Part shown: positions 48,348 through 58,087 of the stretch, piece after piece
Layout of the letters: each line of letters opens with the position of its first letter
Numbering within the stretch: the first letter of the stretch is position 1
From: Rubinisphaera italica
GTDB taxonomy: Bacteria > Planctomycetota > Planctomycetia > Planctomycetales > Planctomycetaceae
Reading direction: 5' to 3'
NCBI RefSeq assembly: GCF_007859715.1
Contig: NZ_SJPG01000001.1
Span: 4,702,001 to 4,766,000, forward strand
Length of the DNA stretch: 64,000 nt
Program-made: the position numbers and the translations under genes
The notes under the pieces: model-generated
What the model saw: only the letters and a program-made list of their open reading frames with translations
Told to the model about the DNA's origin: nothing
Databases searched by the model: none

Positions 48348-50252
48348 TTAAGCACCCTCAGGTTTTTTCAGTTCCTTCGCGGCTAATTTTTCACTGGCCT
48401 TTTTCTGATGCTCTTCGACTTTGGCGTAGGTCATATCGGGTACGAAGGCGATTAGGGTTTCGCCAGCTTGGGGTTCGGAGCGTTCTTCATCCGTCAGAAT
48501 GATGAGTTTGCGGGATTCTGTGATGACAAATAGTGGCAACGCCTGGGGGCCGTATTTTTCGCGGAATGATGAGTAAGAATATTCTTCAGTCAGTTTAGAC
48601 GCTTTGACGACGAAGCCATCGTTCATCAAATCGGACAACATCCGATAGGTTGTACCGCCGGAAAAAATGTAGCGAGCCCGCTTGGACTGATGCGATAACG
48701 CCTGCCGCTGTTTGTCGGAGACATTTGGCTTCAGTTGGAACAGATCTGCCCGATCAAAGACTTCCTGAAATTCCAGAGCCGCCAGCATATTGACCTGATC
48801 GTTCGGGGTCATCGCGACAAAACGGCCCAGTCCACCCAGGTCCAGCTCTTCGCGAGCGTATTCCGAAAGGATGCTCGCATTGTTGGAAGGCAGCCCCAGC
48901 ATTCGAGCAGCACTGATGTTTTCATGGTTGGTATCGACAAGCAGGACCTGAAAACCTTCTTTGTGGACGACCGATGCAATCGAACGGACCAGCCGGTCGG
49001 ACCCGGCGAACAGAATGCCTTGTGGATTTCGTTCCGAGATCCCCAGATAACGTGCCAGAGGAGCAGCTGTCAGTCCATAAAAAGCGACGGTGCCTACAAT
49101 GACGACGAAGGTCAGCGGGACGAGTTTGTTCAAATCGGCCAGCATTTCAGGCGAGATGACTGAATGGTCTCCGCCAGCCAGATGAGTCAATTCGAGAGCG
49201 AACACACTGGCCACGGCAGCAGCAACAATTCCACGGGGTGCGAGGAAGGAAAGAAACACCTTTTCCTGCCATTTGAGTTTCGTCCCATAGGTCGAAGCAA
49301 AGACTGCGATGGGCCGAACGATTCCAATCATCAAAATCAGAAATCCGACAGCTGGCCAGCCCAAGTGGAGAAGTTCGGTGAATTGATATCTTGATGATAA
49401 CAAAATGAACAATACGGAAATCAGCAGGACGCCTAGATTTTCTTTAAATTCAATCAGGTGTGTGATTGAAACGCTCTTCTGATTGGCCATCAGAATTCCG
49501 AGAACAGTGACCGTAGCCAGTCCCGATTCTGCCATCAACAGATTTGAAAGCGTATAAGAGGCGAGCACACTCATCAGCATGAAGGGGTTTTGCAAATAGT
49601 CGGGTATCAAGTGCTTGCGGAACATCACAATCAAAATGTAAGCGGTAATGAATCCGATGACGGTACTGATCGCCACCGCTGATCCCAGACTGATAATAAT
49701 ATCGACCGTCGCTTCGGTTAAGCTCCCGGAAGCAATCGCGGTGGATACGAGTACCGCCAGCAATGCTCCGATGGGATCGATCACAATCCCTTCCCACTTG
49801 GCGATTGAGCTGATCGTCGGATTCGGTCGCACATGCCTGAGCAGAGGGCCGATCACTGTCGGGCCTGTTACCACGAAGATCGCACCGGCAAGCGAAGCAA
49901 TCCACCAGCTATTGAAAATTAATTTGGCAGCACATGTTCCAAGAATCCAGGTAATCACGCAGCCGACGGTCACGAGGCGGGTTACGGAACCGGATGTCAT
50001 TTTCAATTCACCCAGCCTCAGGCTCAAACCGCCATCGAAGAGAATGACGGCAACGGAAAGCGAGACGAGCGGGAAGAGTAGCGCATCATCAATGATTCGA
50101 GTGGGATCGACCACCGTATTGGCGGCAAAGCCAAACATGAGCAGCAGCAGAATGGCAGGCAGTCTCATTCGCCACGCCAGCCACTGAGCAGTGATACCCA
50201 GAACAAATAAACCTGTCAGATAGATCAGAGGAGTATTCAATATCTGTGCCAC
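48348..50252 (-). CDS. Na+/H+ antiporter, CPA family, with TrkA domain
   Basis: A 634-residue cation:proton antiporter. Residues 1-400 contain about 12 membrane helices. Antiporter hallmarks include the unwound VTGPTVIGPLLRH segment and FLAPRGIVAAAVAS. Residues about 410-560 are a TrkA-N/RCK-like Rossmann domain (ILFAGSDRLVRSIASVV, VDTNHENIS), and the last 70 are a TrkA-C-like domain ending with a Lys/Glu-rich tail. It starts at the GTG at 50252. This domain set indicates a regulated, NhaP-type transporter for pH and Na+ or K+ control. The cation is not readable from the sequence. Confidence 0.9.
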   Translation of the reverse strand: MAQILNTPLIYLTGLFVLGITAQWLAWRMRLPAILLLLMFGFAANTVVDPTRIIDDALLFPLVSLSVAVILFDGGLSLRLGELKMTSGSVTRLVTVGCVITWILGTCAAKLIFNSWWIASLAGAIFVVTGPTVIGPLLRHVRPNPTISSIAKWEGIVIDPIGALLAVLVSTAIASGSLTEATVDIIISLGSAVAISTVIGFITAYILIVMFRKHLIPDYLQNPFMLMSVLASYTLSNLLMAESGLATVTVLGILMANQKSVSITHLIEFKENLGVLLISVLFILLSSRYQFTELLHLGWPAVGFLILMIGIVRPIAVFASTYGTKLKWQEKVFLSFLAPRGIVAAAVASVFALELTHLAGGDHSVISPEMLADLNKLVPLTFVVIVGTVAFYGLTAAPLARYLGISERNPQGILFAGSDRLVRSIASVVHKEGFQVLLVDTNHENISAARMLGLPSNNASILSEYAREELDLGGLGRFVAMTPNDQVNMLAALEFQEVFDRADLFQLKPNVSDKQRQALSHQSKRARYIFSGGTTYRMLSDLMNDGFVVKASKLTEEYSYSSFREKYGPQALPLFVITESRKLIILTDEERSEPQAGETLIAFVPDMTYAKVEEHQKKASEKLAAKELKKPEGA

Positions 50253-50597
50253 CTGTGTTGTATGTTCTGAAGATGAATTTCGGAGATTAATTGTAATGGA
50301 AAACGAAGTTTAATTTCAAAAACTGGATTCCCGTCTGTCTTCCCCTGCTTCGACTGTAAAAATGGACGTCGCCGCCTTATGATATTTTCTGGGGATTCCA
50401 GGCAATAGCCAGAGTATTTGCCCATGCTATTGAGGAGAGGCTGTTGCTCCAGAGAGTTGTACCGTTTAAGGAGCCTTCCTGCAAAGTGCTTTTGTGCAAG
50501 AAGGTGTTAGAATCCGTTTGAAGAACTTTTCCATCAAACGAGATGAATATGTTAATCAATCCAATCCTGGACTGACCGAGAGAACGCGAGGCAACAA
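50253..50597. other. Divergent gap between antiporter and peroxidase genes
   Basis: 345 bases. Apart from the inverted repeat 50474-50504 and the TAGAAT box after it, I see no gene, terminator or dispersed palindrome. Confidence 0.5.
50474..50504 (+). promoter_or_regulatory. Inverted repeat in the peroxidase promoter region
   Basis: CCTTCCTGCA pairs with TGCAAGAAGG (one mismatch, 11-base loop). TAGAAT (50508-50513), a good -10 box, follows directly, so the repeat covers the expected -35 region and could be an operator. Confidence 0.4.
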
Positions 50598-51671
50598 ATG
50601 AGTTTACGACGACAACAGAAATCGAATACATCAGTTTGTGAAAAATTGATTTTGACATCAGGGATATCCAATACGGCAGTCACTGCACTTCTGTCACTCT
50701 CCATTGTACTTTGCATCACTTGCGGGGCGTCATTGCAGGCAGAAGTCCCACTTGGATTACCAAAGCTGAAAGAACCGAAGGATAATCCTTCGACGCCTGG
50801 GAAAATCGAACTGGGGAAAATGCTGTTTTTCGACAAACGGCTCTCTGCGGACAGTTCAATCTCCTGTGCTTCCTGTCACGACCCTGACAAGGGCTATAGC
50901 AACGCAGAGCAGTTTGCCACTGGTGTTGAAAACCAAAAAGGAGGACGGAATTCTCCAACAGTAATTAATAGTGCATTCCAGACCTTCCAATTCTGGGATG
51001 GTCGGGCGGCCAGTCTGGAAGATCAGGCCCTGGGGCCGATTCAGAATCCGATCGAGATGAATATGAAGATGGACCTGGCACTCGAACGAATCAATGGAAT
51101 TCCCGAATACCGTCGTCGGTTCGAGGAAGAATTCGGTGAACCCGCTTCTGACGAAACCCTGGCAAAAGCGCTGGCAGCCTTCGAAAGGACTTTACTCTCA
51201 GGCGATGCCCCTTATGATCGATTTGAGGCGGGCGATAAAACCGCGTTGTCCGAATCTGCTCAACGTGGGAAAGACCTGTTCTTCGGAAAGGCAAATTGCA
51301 CTGCCTGCCACAGCGGAGGAAATTTCACAGATAACAGTTTTCATAACATTGGCATCGGCATGGATCAGGAAAAACCTGATGAAGGTCGTTTTGCCATCAG
51401 TAAACTCGGAGGCGACACCGGCGCATTCAAAACTCCTACGCTTCGAGAAATTGCCCGCACCGCTCCTTATATGCATGATGGCAGCCTGAAAACGTTGAAA
51501 GAAGTCGTTGAGCACTATAATAAGGGGGGTATTGCCAACGAATATCTTGATGAAGAAATCTTTGAGATGAATCTCTCTGAAGAGGAAGTGAATGACCTGG
51601 TCACCTTCATGAAGGAAGGTTTAACGAGCGAATCTTATCCCCATGTTGAAACGCCCGAATTGCCGGAATAG
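50598..51671 (+). CDS. Di-haem cytochrome c peroxidase (MauG/CCP family)
   Basis: A 357-residue periplasmic enzyme with a signal segment ending near residue 49 (SLQAE). Two haem motifs are present: CASCH (near residue 93, low-potential centre) and CTACH (near 235, high-potential centre). The family segments FWDGRAASLEDQALGPIQNP and KTPTLREIARTAPYMHDGSLKTLKEVV are intact. It reduces H2O2 with electrons from a small cytochrome, or modifies a partner protein as MauG does. The secreted beta-propeller gene follows 90 bases later on the same strand, a MauG-like pairing, so co-function is likely. Confidence 0.93.
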   Translation: MSLRRQQKSNTSVCEKLILTSGISNTAVTALLSLSIVLCITCGASLQAEVPLGLPKLKEPKDNPSTPGKIELGKMLFFDKRLSADSSISCASCHDPDKGYSNAEQFATGVENQKGGRNSPTVINSAFQTFQFWDGRAASLEDQALGPIQNPIEMNMKMDLALERINGIPEYRRRFEEEFGEPASDETLAKALAAFERTLLSGDAPYDRFEAGDKTALSESAQRGKDLFFGKANCTACHSGGNFTDNSFHNIGIGMDQEKPDEGRFAISKLGGDTGAFKTPTLREIARTAPYMHDGSLKTLKEVVEHYNKGGIANEYLDEEIFEMNLSEEEVNDLVTFMKEGLTSESYPHVETPELPE

Positions 51672-51761
51672 TTAGTTAGCCCTCTCTGGCAGGAATTCAC
51701 AACTGACTTCCCATGAGAACTCGAAATTGAATTCATAAAACCACAAACTCTAAGAGGAACG

Positions 51762-52817
51762 ATGAAAATGACTGAGCTTAAGACAATCACATTTGCCGCA
51801 GTCGCACTGTTCGGCTTGACCTTATTAATGCCGAATCCGAATGCCAACGCAGCCGATGCAAAAGAAAAATCGATGAAATCGCGGGTGGTTGCCGACCAAC
51901 TCGATAACCCGTCCGGAGTCGCCGTTCACCCGAAAACAGGCCATGTCTTCTTTGCATCTCGTGATGGAGTGCATCGGCTCGTGCCTGGGAAAACCGGCAA
52001 AGTTTACGATGAAATCTCCAGCTATCCGACTGATGTTTATGGGAAAGGCCCAAAATACAATATTGGACCTCTGGGCGTAGGTTTTCTTGGAAACGACCAT
52101 ATTGTCGTCGGTGATGGCAGCCGGCCTGATGGTGAAGAACTCGTTCGCGTTTACAAAATTTCAGCCAATCCTGCGACTCAACCTGTTGCTGAAGACTCCG
52201 CAGAATTCACATTAGGGCCAATTGAACAAGGTGAAGATTCCGCCAAAGGTGAAGGTAACTTTTATGGAGTTGCCGTAAATAAAGCAGGGATTTTCATCAC
52301 CGCTAATGGAGATGATACCAAAGGCTGGATCCTGAAAGCCGATGTCAAAGGTGGAAAACCGAAAGCGTTGAAAGCGTTCATCGCGACCAAAGTCGCAACG
52401 GGTGTCGATGCTCCTGTTGCAATTACCAATGGCGAGAACGGCGAAATTGTTGTTGGTCAGATGGGTGAGATGAATGTTCCCGGCGACAGCTTACTGACCG
52501 TCTACAATGCCAAAACGGGAGAACTGCTCAGCAGTTATGAAACCGGACTGAGCGATATTGCTGGCCTGGCATTCTCTCCCAAAACGGGAAAACTTTACGC
52601 AACCGACTTCTCCTGGGCCAAGCCTGAGGATGGCGGACTTTTCGAACTGACGACTGACGGTAAAGATGTCACCGTCAAGAAAATTATGTCTCTGGATAAA
52701 CCGACCGCTTTGGCCTTCGACAAACGAGGACGACTTTACATCACCGTCTTCGGGTCTGCCGAAGAAGGAAGTGAAGCAAATCCAGGGCAGTTGCTGATGG
52801 TTCCTGCAGGACTGTAA
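51762..52817 (+). CDS. Exported beta-propeller (NHL/SMP-30-like) protein
   Basis: A 351-residue secreted protein. The signal peptide ends about residue 31 (NANA-AD). Repeated blades are seen as DNPSGVAVHPKTGHVFFASRDG, SDIAGLAFSPKTGKLYATDF and DKPTALAFDKRGRLYITVFG. No catalytic motif is visible. AGAGGA precedes the ATG. It follows the di-haem peroxidase and is closed by a strong terminator (52862-52900), so the two form a transcription unit. It may bind or present a substrate of the peroxidase. Confidence 0.82.
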   Translation: MKMTELKTITFAAVALFGLTLLMPNPNANAADAKEKSMKSRVVADQLDNPSGVAVHPKTGHVFFASRDGVHRLVPGKTGKVYDEISSYPTDVYGKGPKYNIGPLGVGFLGNDHIVVGDGSRPDGEELVRVYKISANPATQPVAEDSAEFTLGPIEQGEDSAKGEGNFYGVAVNKAGIFITANGDDTKGWILKADVKGGKPKALKAFIATKVATGVDAPVAITNGENGEIVVGQMGEMNVPGDSLLTVYNAKTGELLSSYETGLSDIAGLAFSPKTGKLYATDFSWAKPEDGGLFELTTDGKDVTVKKIMSLDKPTALAFDKRGRLYITVFGSAEEGSEANPGQLLMVPAGL

Positions 52818-52861
52818 GCGTAAAGGGAATTTGTCCTTGAGGACAAACACTGATGAGATAC

Positions 52862-52900
52862 AATAGGGTTGTGGAACGAGTGTTCCATGACCCTATTTTT
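52862..52900 (+). terminator. Intrinsic terminator of the peroxidase-propeller unit
   Basis: AATAGGGTTGTGGAAC pairs with GTTCCATGACCCTATT (one mismatch, GAGT loop) and TTT follows. Confidence 0.9.
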
Positions 52901-52997
52901 ATATAACGGTCAAACACACGGTATCGGGTGCCACTGCTGATTGGCCCGGCAGTGCGATTTGTAATTCAATACCTGTCTTAAAACGGAAGGAATCTCT

Positions 52998-53522
52998 GTG
53001 TCTGCTAGTGCTGAAAATACGATAGAAGATCTTCCAGAGATTCCGACACTCCGGTTCACTCCCGATTTAACCCGTTCGATTGCCGTGCTGGTTTTTTCTG
53101 TGCTGTTTCTGGCCATCGGTATTGAGTTGGTTAAGGATGGCGTGCTTGAGGGGCTTCTGCTGGTGGTTTTATTCAGCCTGGCAATTGTCGCCTGTTTAAG
53201 TGTCATTCTCCCCGGTGCTTGTTTTGTCGAAATAGATGCTGAAGAGATTACGATTTCCTCCAGCTTCCGCCGCAAAGTGTATCGCTGGGATCAAGTCGAA
53301 CGCATTGGGATTTTTGAAGTGGGCATCATTCGCAGAATCGGTGTCGACCTGAATGCCAAATATCCCGGGCCGGAACGCGTTCCGAATTACATGAAGTCCG
53401 CCAGCGGGTTTCATATCTCGCTGCCATCGATGGCGGGCATGGAACCTGATGGCTTGCTGGAAGTGATGCAAAAATGCTTTGACGCCTCGGTGAATAGTCA
53501 GGACGAGCGGGGTCAGTCTTAG
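52998..53522 (+). CDS. Membrane protein with PH-like C-terminal domain
   Basis: A 174-residue protein. It starts with GTG at 52998; GGAAGGA lies 7 bases upstream, which decides the start. Two membrane helices (residues about 28-70: IAVLVFSVLFLAIGIELV and VLEGLLLVVLFSLAIVACLSVI) are followed by a compact domain of about 95 residues (FVEIDAEEITISSSFRRKVYRWDQVERIGIF), similar in pattern to bacterial PH domains. No operon partner. Function unknown. Confidence 0.75.
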   Translation: MSASAENTIEDLPEIPTLRFTPDLTRSIAVLVFSVLFLAIGIELVKDGVLEGLLLVVLFSLAIVACLSVILPGACFVEIDAEEITISSSFRRKVYRWDQVERIGIFEVGIIRRIGVDLNAKYPGPERVPNYMKSASGFHISLPSMAGMEPDGLLEVMQKCFDASVNSQDERGQS

Positions 53523-53529
53523 CTCGAAC

Positions 53530-54153
53530 TCACCACGGCGATTCCATCATGTCGACAATCCGGCGTGCTAAACGCGTAATCGCTTCGTGCTTGGCGGTGG
53601 CGAAAGACTGCCCGACTTCGGGAGCAAAATTCGACTGAGTGAGCAATTGTCGAGTTTGGGGGTCGATGGGCAATGTCTGCCGAGCGAGCAATTGTCCGCC
53701 GGAGGTTTCTTCCCAAAGAATTTCGACGCCAATTGCGAGTTGTAATTGACGAGGATCATCGAAACTCGTTTCACCCAGGACGGACTTATTGACTTCGACA
53801 ACATGTCCGATCAATCGTGTATCAGCCCGATCTGCAGTCGATAACTGGTAAGGAGTTCGAGAACGGATTTCCTTCTGGACAGCTTCTGTGAGTTCGATAT
53901 TGATATCTCGTCGAAACAAATCGGAAGTAAAAATCGGCACATGGACCGAGCGGATTTCAGGATCGTAAGGAGCCCCGATGTGATATCCACAGCCGGCCAT
54001 CAGAGTCAGAACAGGCAAAATGAGCCAGACGATGAACGGACAACATCGATCCGCTGAGATCGTACAATACGAGCTTCCGAAATTAGCGATGCCGGGGGCA
54101 AGTTGTACTCGTCCCCAGCATCTCAAGTTGTCTGTTAATCGGTGAAACAACAT
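53530..54153 (-). CDS. lptE: LptE-like outer-membrane lipoprotein
   Basis: A 207-residue lipoprotein of the LptE type, the partner of LptD in lipopolysaccharide export. The lipobox LMAGCGYHIG and the following IRSVHVPIFTSDLFRRDINIELTEAV are family hallmarks, as is the RADTRLIGHVVEVNKSVLGE strand region. The N-terminal 35 residues before the lipobox are long, and the true start may lie inside. The reading used starts at the ATG at 54153, which directly follows the stop of the BamD-like gene (TAAATG). Both proteins work at the outer membrane, so the coupling makes sense. lptD is not in view. Confidence 0.8.
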   Translation of the reverse strand: MLFHRLTDNLRCWGRVQLAPGIANFGSSYCTISADRCCPFIVWLILPVLTLMAGCGYHIGAPYDPEIRSVHVPIFTSDLFRRDINIELTEAVQKEIRSRTPYQLSTADRADTRLIGHVVEVNKSVLGETSFDDPRQLQLAIGVEILWEETSGGQLLARQTLPIDPQTRQLLTQSNFAPEVGQSFATAKHEAITRLARRIVDMMESPW

Positions 54154-55749
54154 TTACCTCGTCGTTGCTGGTTCCTGCCCCAGTGTCAGTGTGGCTTTGC
54201 CCGGCTGAGCTTCATCATATCCCGGATTCGGGTTAAATGGTGGAGCGTTCGAGCCTTCATCTTCTTCCGGATCTTTGGGGACAGGCCTCAACTTTGGCAT
54301 TCCCCAGGATGGGAAGAAGCGTGGTTTCTTTTCTTCTTCAACCTCAGGTTCAGCTACGGGTGGTTGTGTTTTTGCTGGAGCCGAGTTGGGTTGATACTCC
54401 GGAATCATCGCCGTTTGAGTCGCATCAATCGAAGGAATGTCTGCAACCGTCACCCCTTCCATGGCCAGCATCAGTGTGTTTCGCTTCTGATATTCTGGCA
54501 ATTTCGAGAGGAGCCCTCGAGCCTTGCCCGCATAGAACGAACCTGGGTGAGTATTGATGATTTGATGGCAAACCATCTCGACTGCGGTGAAATTTCCTTT
54601 CCCTAACCAGAAGAGGGCATTTTCAAATTCCCGAGCGATTTTGGCTTCCTCAACTTCTTTTAGCTCGGCTTCCAGACGCTCCCGTTCTTCAAGTGATAAG
54701 TCCTGGAACGAAGCCAAAGCAATCGATTTGAGCTGTCGAGATTGCTCCAGACTTTTTTCATCGTAGGCGGCTCCCTGATAGGAAGCCTGTGTCACGTAAG
54801 ACCCGAGGATGTAGGCATCCTTGGCATGAGGGCTGTCGGGAAACTCTTCACGTAACAACTGATACGTCTCTGCCGCCTCGGCATGACTGCCAATCCGCAG
54901 GTAGTGACTGGCGGTCAACATCAATGCATCATCAGCAAGTGGACCTGTCGGGTCGTTTAACCAGATCGCTTTCAACGCTTCGAGCGCGCGTCCTTCGGTA
55001 TCTGTTGCTGGTCGTTTCTTATCGAAGAAGTTGAAGAATCCGGGACGATTGTATTCGGTATTGGCAACAATTTTCGGTCTGCCGGAGCGTCCGTTTTCTT
55101 CGTATGCCGCCATTTGAACTTCGCTGTTGGTGGTTTGCTTGAAATCCATCCAGGTCAAGGCGATATCGTACAACCGCTTGGAGGCGGCTTCGAGATGGCG
55201 TGTGTTCGGGTAATCTTTCAGCAGGCCGAGATAGACATCTTCCGCACCAGGAAATTCATCCTGCTTGTAACGGCTTTCGGCCAGCATGAATAATGCATCT
55301 TCCCGCAGCGGCCCATCGGAATACTTGGCTTTTCGTGTCGAGGGAGCTTTAAAGAAGTTGCCGAGGCTGCGTCGACGATACTGCCCGGTTTCATCGAGGG
55401 CATACTCTTTTGCAATCGTATCGAATGCTTTTTCTGCGGCAGCATAATCGCCTGAGTCGTACAATGCTTTTGCCGCCTGATACTGCTGGAATTCAGGGGT
55501 ATTTGCCAGTGAAGCCGTTGAGACAATGGACTGAGAATTGGACGCCAGAATTGTGCGTTCCATCGGTCCTTTAACATCATCGATACTAGCCGTGGCATCG
55601 CTCGGACTGCCGAACGGATTTAAGCTCGACAAACCCTTTCCGCTGCCGCCAAACGTCTGACATCCCACCGCGCAGCACATCATCAAACCGAGTGCACACG
55701 ATTTTAGTAAGAGCCGCGGTGGCTGCTGAGGATTAAAATAATTATTCAT
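54154..55749 (-). CDS. BamD-like TPR lipoprotein
   Basis: A 531-residue lipoprotein with several tetratricopeptide repeats, resembling BamD/YfiO of the beta-barrel assembly machine but about twice as long. The lipobox is CCAVGC (Cys30). TPR-like helices appear at AKALYDSGDYAAAEKAFDTIAKEY (about 93-116), YKQDEFPGAEDVYLGLLKDYP and SHAEAAETYQLLREEFPDSP. A C-terminal Pro/Glu-rich tail (about 450-531) is not part of the fold. It starts the pair with the LptE-like gene. A YbgF/CpoB-like role is an alternative. Confidence 0.78.
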   Translation of the reverse strand: MNNYFNPQQPPRLLLKSCALGLMMCCAVGCQTFGGSGKGLSSLNPFGSPSDATASIDDVKGPMERTILASNSQSIVSTASLANTPEFQQYQAAKALYDSGDYAAAEKAFDTIAKEYALDETGQYRRRSLGNFFKAPSTRKAKYSDGPLREDALFMLAESRYKQDEFPGAEDVYLGLLKDYPNTRHLEAASKRLYDIALTWMDFKQTTNSEVQMAAYEENGRSGRPKIVANTEYNRPGFFNFFDKKRPATDTEGRALEALKAIWLNDPTGPLADDALMLTASHYLRIGSHAEAAETYQLLREEFPDSPHAKDAYILGSYVTQASYQGAAYDEKSLEQSRQLKSIALASFQDLSLEERERLEAELKEVEEAKIAREFENALFWLGKGNFTAVEMVCHQIINTHPGSFYAGKARGLLSKLPEYQKRNTLMLAMEGVTVADIPSIDATQTAMIPEYQPNSAPAKTQPPVAEPEVEEEKKPRFFPSWGMPKLRPVPKDPEEDEGSNAPPFNPNPGYDEAQPGKATLTLGQEPATTR

Positions 55750-55927
55750 AAATTCGACCTTGCCCTCAGAGAATTCGAGGGATGGGAAGGGAGGTCATTG
55801 GAAATTGACCAATGGGGGGAGGAGAGGAGGTGTGTTCTTTCAATTCGGCACGGGGAGGTGGCCAACTTGAACGAACGATGGTTGAGCCGAGGAGATTGGC
55901 TCGAAGGGGAGGTGCAAATAATATGCT

Positions 55928-56680
55928 TTAATATTTCAGATACGCGAGCATCTTGGGACGATGGTCGAGTGTCTGAGAAATGAGAGCCGTCATGAGATGA
56001 CGAATGCTTTTGAGTTGTTGAATTGTTGGAACAGGAGTGAAGTCGTCGGCGATGTCGGTTTGACTCAGCCGGCGCAGCAGCGTGATCACGCCGCCGGTGA
56101 GCGGACGCGTTGACATTTCGCTTTGACGACACTGCGAACACAACAACACTCCTTGTTGAACCCACAACGACCAGCGGTCCTGATTATCCATCACAGGACG
56201 ACCACATTGACACGCTTCAAACTCCGGAAGTAACCCCATTTCCGCCAGAGTCAGCAGTTCAAATCGCAATAAGGTGAGCCGAAAATCGGCTTCGGATTGC
56301 AATCGACTTAACGTCGTGACTGCCGCATCGTACCAGCGGGGATAAGGATCGAACTCCTCGGAACAGGACCCAAGCAGTTCCGCCACATACAGCCCTGCGT
56401 AATACACATTCACATCATGTGCAGACGCACGGAACCGCTCGACGAGCCTGGCTTCGGTCAGAATATCAAGACTGGAGGTAGGTTTGTGCAGGAAAACTAT
56501 CTGACAACGGGTCAAAAGGTCAATAGCAGCCTCAAATGAGCTCTTGAGCCGCTTGGCTCCCTTGGCGAGTACGGAAATCTTACCGAAGTCCCGAGTGAAC
56601 ATTGTGACTACGCGACTGGTTTCACTGAAGTCGACCTGCCTAATGACGAGCCCTTCGGTTTTTCTGCTATCTGTTGACAT
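55928..56680 (-). CDS. recO: DNA repair protein RecO
   Basis: A 250-residue RecO. It loads RecA onto gapped DNA with RecR. The N-terminal OB fold includes EGLVIRQVDFSETSRVVTMFT and KISVLAKGAKRLKSSFEAAID. The helical C-terminal domain has four Cys in CQCG and CSQC, a zinc-binding site of many RecO proteins. Length is normal. The 178 bases to the BamD-like gene contain no recognised signal. Confidence 0.93.
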   Translation of the reverse strand: MSTDSRKTEGLVIRQVDFSETSRVVTMFTRDFGKISVLAKGAKRLKSSFEAAIDLLTRCQIVFLHKPTSSLDILTEARLVERFRASAHDVNVYYAGLYVAELLGSCSEEFDPYPRWYDAAVTTLSRLQSEADFRLTLLRFELLTLAEMGLLPEFEACQCGRPVMDNQDRWSLWVQQGVLLCSQCRQSEMSTRPLTGGVITLLRRLSQTDIADDFTPVPTIQQLKSIRHLMTALISQTLDHRPKMLAYLKY

Positions 56681-56924
56681 ACAACCAGTTACGCCATTTC
56701 CATTTTGATAAATCCCTCACGGTCCCGCCTGTTTACCGGACTCTGAAGAACTGTCTAAATATTCAACGATCAACCAGCATTCTAGAAACTTGAGAGAGAA
56801 TTTACAGAATCCCCAAGATTTCTGTTTTTTGTGAATGAAATCGATAGCAAATTCAGGCGAATTATCAATCAAACTTGGTAAAGAAATTTTGAATCACGGA
56901 TTTTCACGGATGATTTATAAAGAT

Positions 56925-56992
56925 GTAGGTCAGGCTGTGAATGACGACAAACGAGATGGCACACACATTACGTCAGGCTATGCCTGACCTAC
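56925..56992. repeat. PAL-B 68-bp paired palindrome
   Basis: Starts GTAGGTCAGGCTGTGAATGA and ends GTCAGGCTATGCCTGACCTAC. Same length as 36019-36086. Confidence 0.85.
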
Positions 56993-57051
56993 AGCTGGTA
57001 TTCCCCTATAAATAATGAACAGACATTATCGTTCAGTTAGCTAAAAAATTT

Positions 57052-57092
57052 GGGTGGCGGGGGCGCTCCGCTCAAAGCGGAAGCCCCCGAAA
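57052..57092. repeat. PAL-H half element
   Basis: GGGTGGCGGGGGCGCTCCGC, then TCAAAGCGGAAGCCCCCGA. Matches the right part of 25297-25379 in inverse orientation. Confidence 0.65.
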
Positions 57093-57367
57093 GTACAACC
57101 TCGGTTTGAGTGATGGATTATCCCAACCCGTCCATCAATTCTCTTCGAGAACATCTGTGTCCATCCGTGGTTCAAAAAATAAAGCAACTCTTTCCCATCG
57201 ATTTTCAGGAATCATCGACTCAATTTTCTCTGCCGGTGGTGTTATCGAACCGGGAATTGGTAAGATCAAAGTGACTGGATAATGAACTCCAACATCCGCC
57301 GGCTCCGAATCGATGATGAGCCGGTCTTGATCTGAATATCGAAATGAAAGACTGAAGGAGATTCCCC

Positions 57368-57955
<588 letters not shown>

Positions 57956-58087
57956 GGGTTTGAAACCGTTAGGTTTTTAAATTTTGACTATGGCACAATT
58001 TGGTTTCGGGAATAAATTCAAGAACTGATTTTGTGTCATTTTTTGTTCACAAACATTTGTGCCTTGATCTAAAGAATATAACTACTA

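Larger units (their letters stand above)
56891..57173. repeat. Outer inverted repeat enclosing other repeats
   Basis: The 22 bases at 56891-56912 (starting GAATCACGGATTTTCACGGA) and the 22 at 57152-57173 (starting CATCTGTGTCCATCCGTGGT) are inverse copies at 17 of 22 positions. The inner 239 bases carry PAL-B and PAL-H, which look like later insertions. Confidence 0.5.
56681..57367. other. 687-base gap with nested repeats
   Basis: Between recO and the redoxin gene, divergently arranged. 56891-57173 is bounded by an inverted pair (see that entry) that encloses PAL-B (56925-56992) and half of PAL-H (57052-57092). No gene with a credible start is visible. The redoxin ribosome site AAGGAG is at about 57354-57359. 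Confidence 0.6.
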
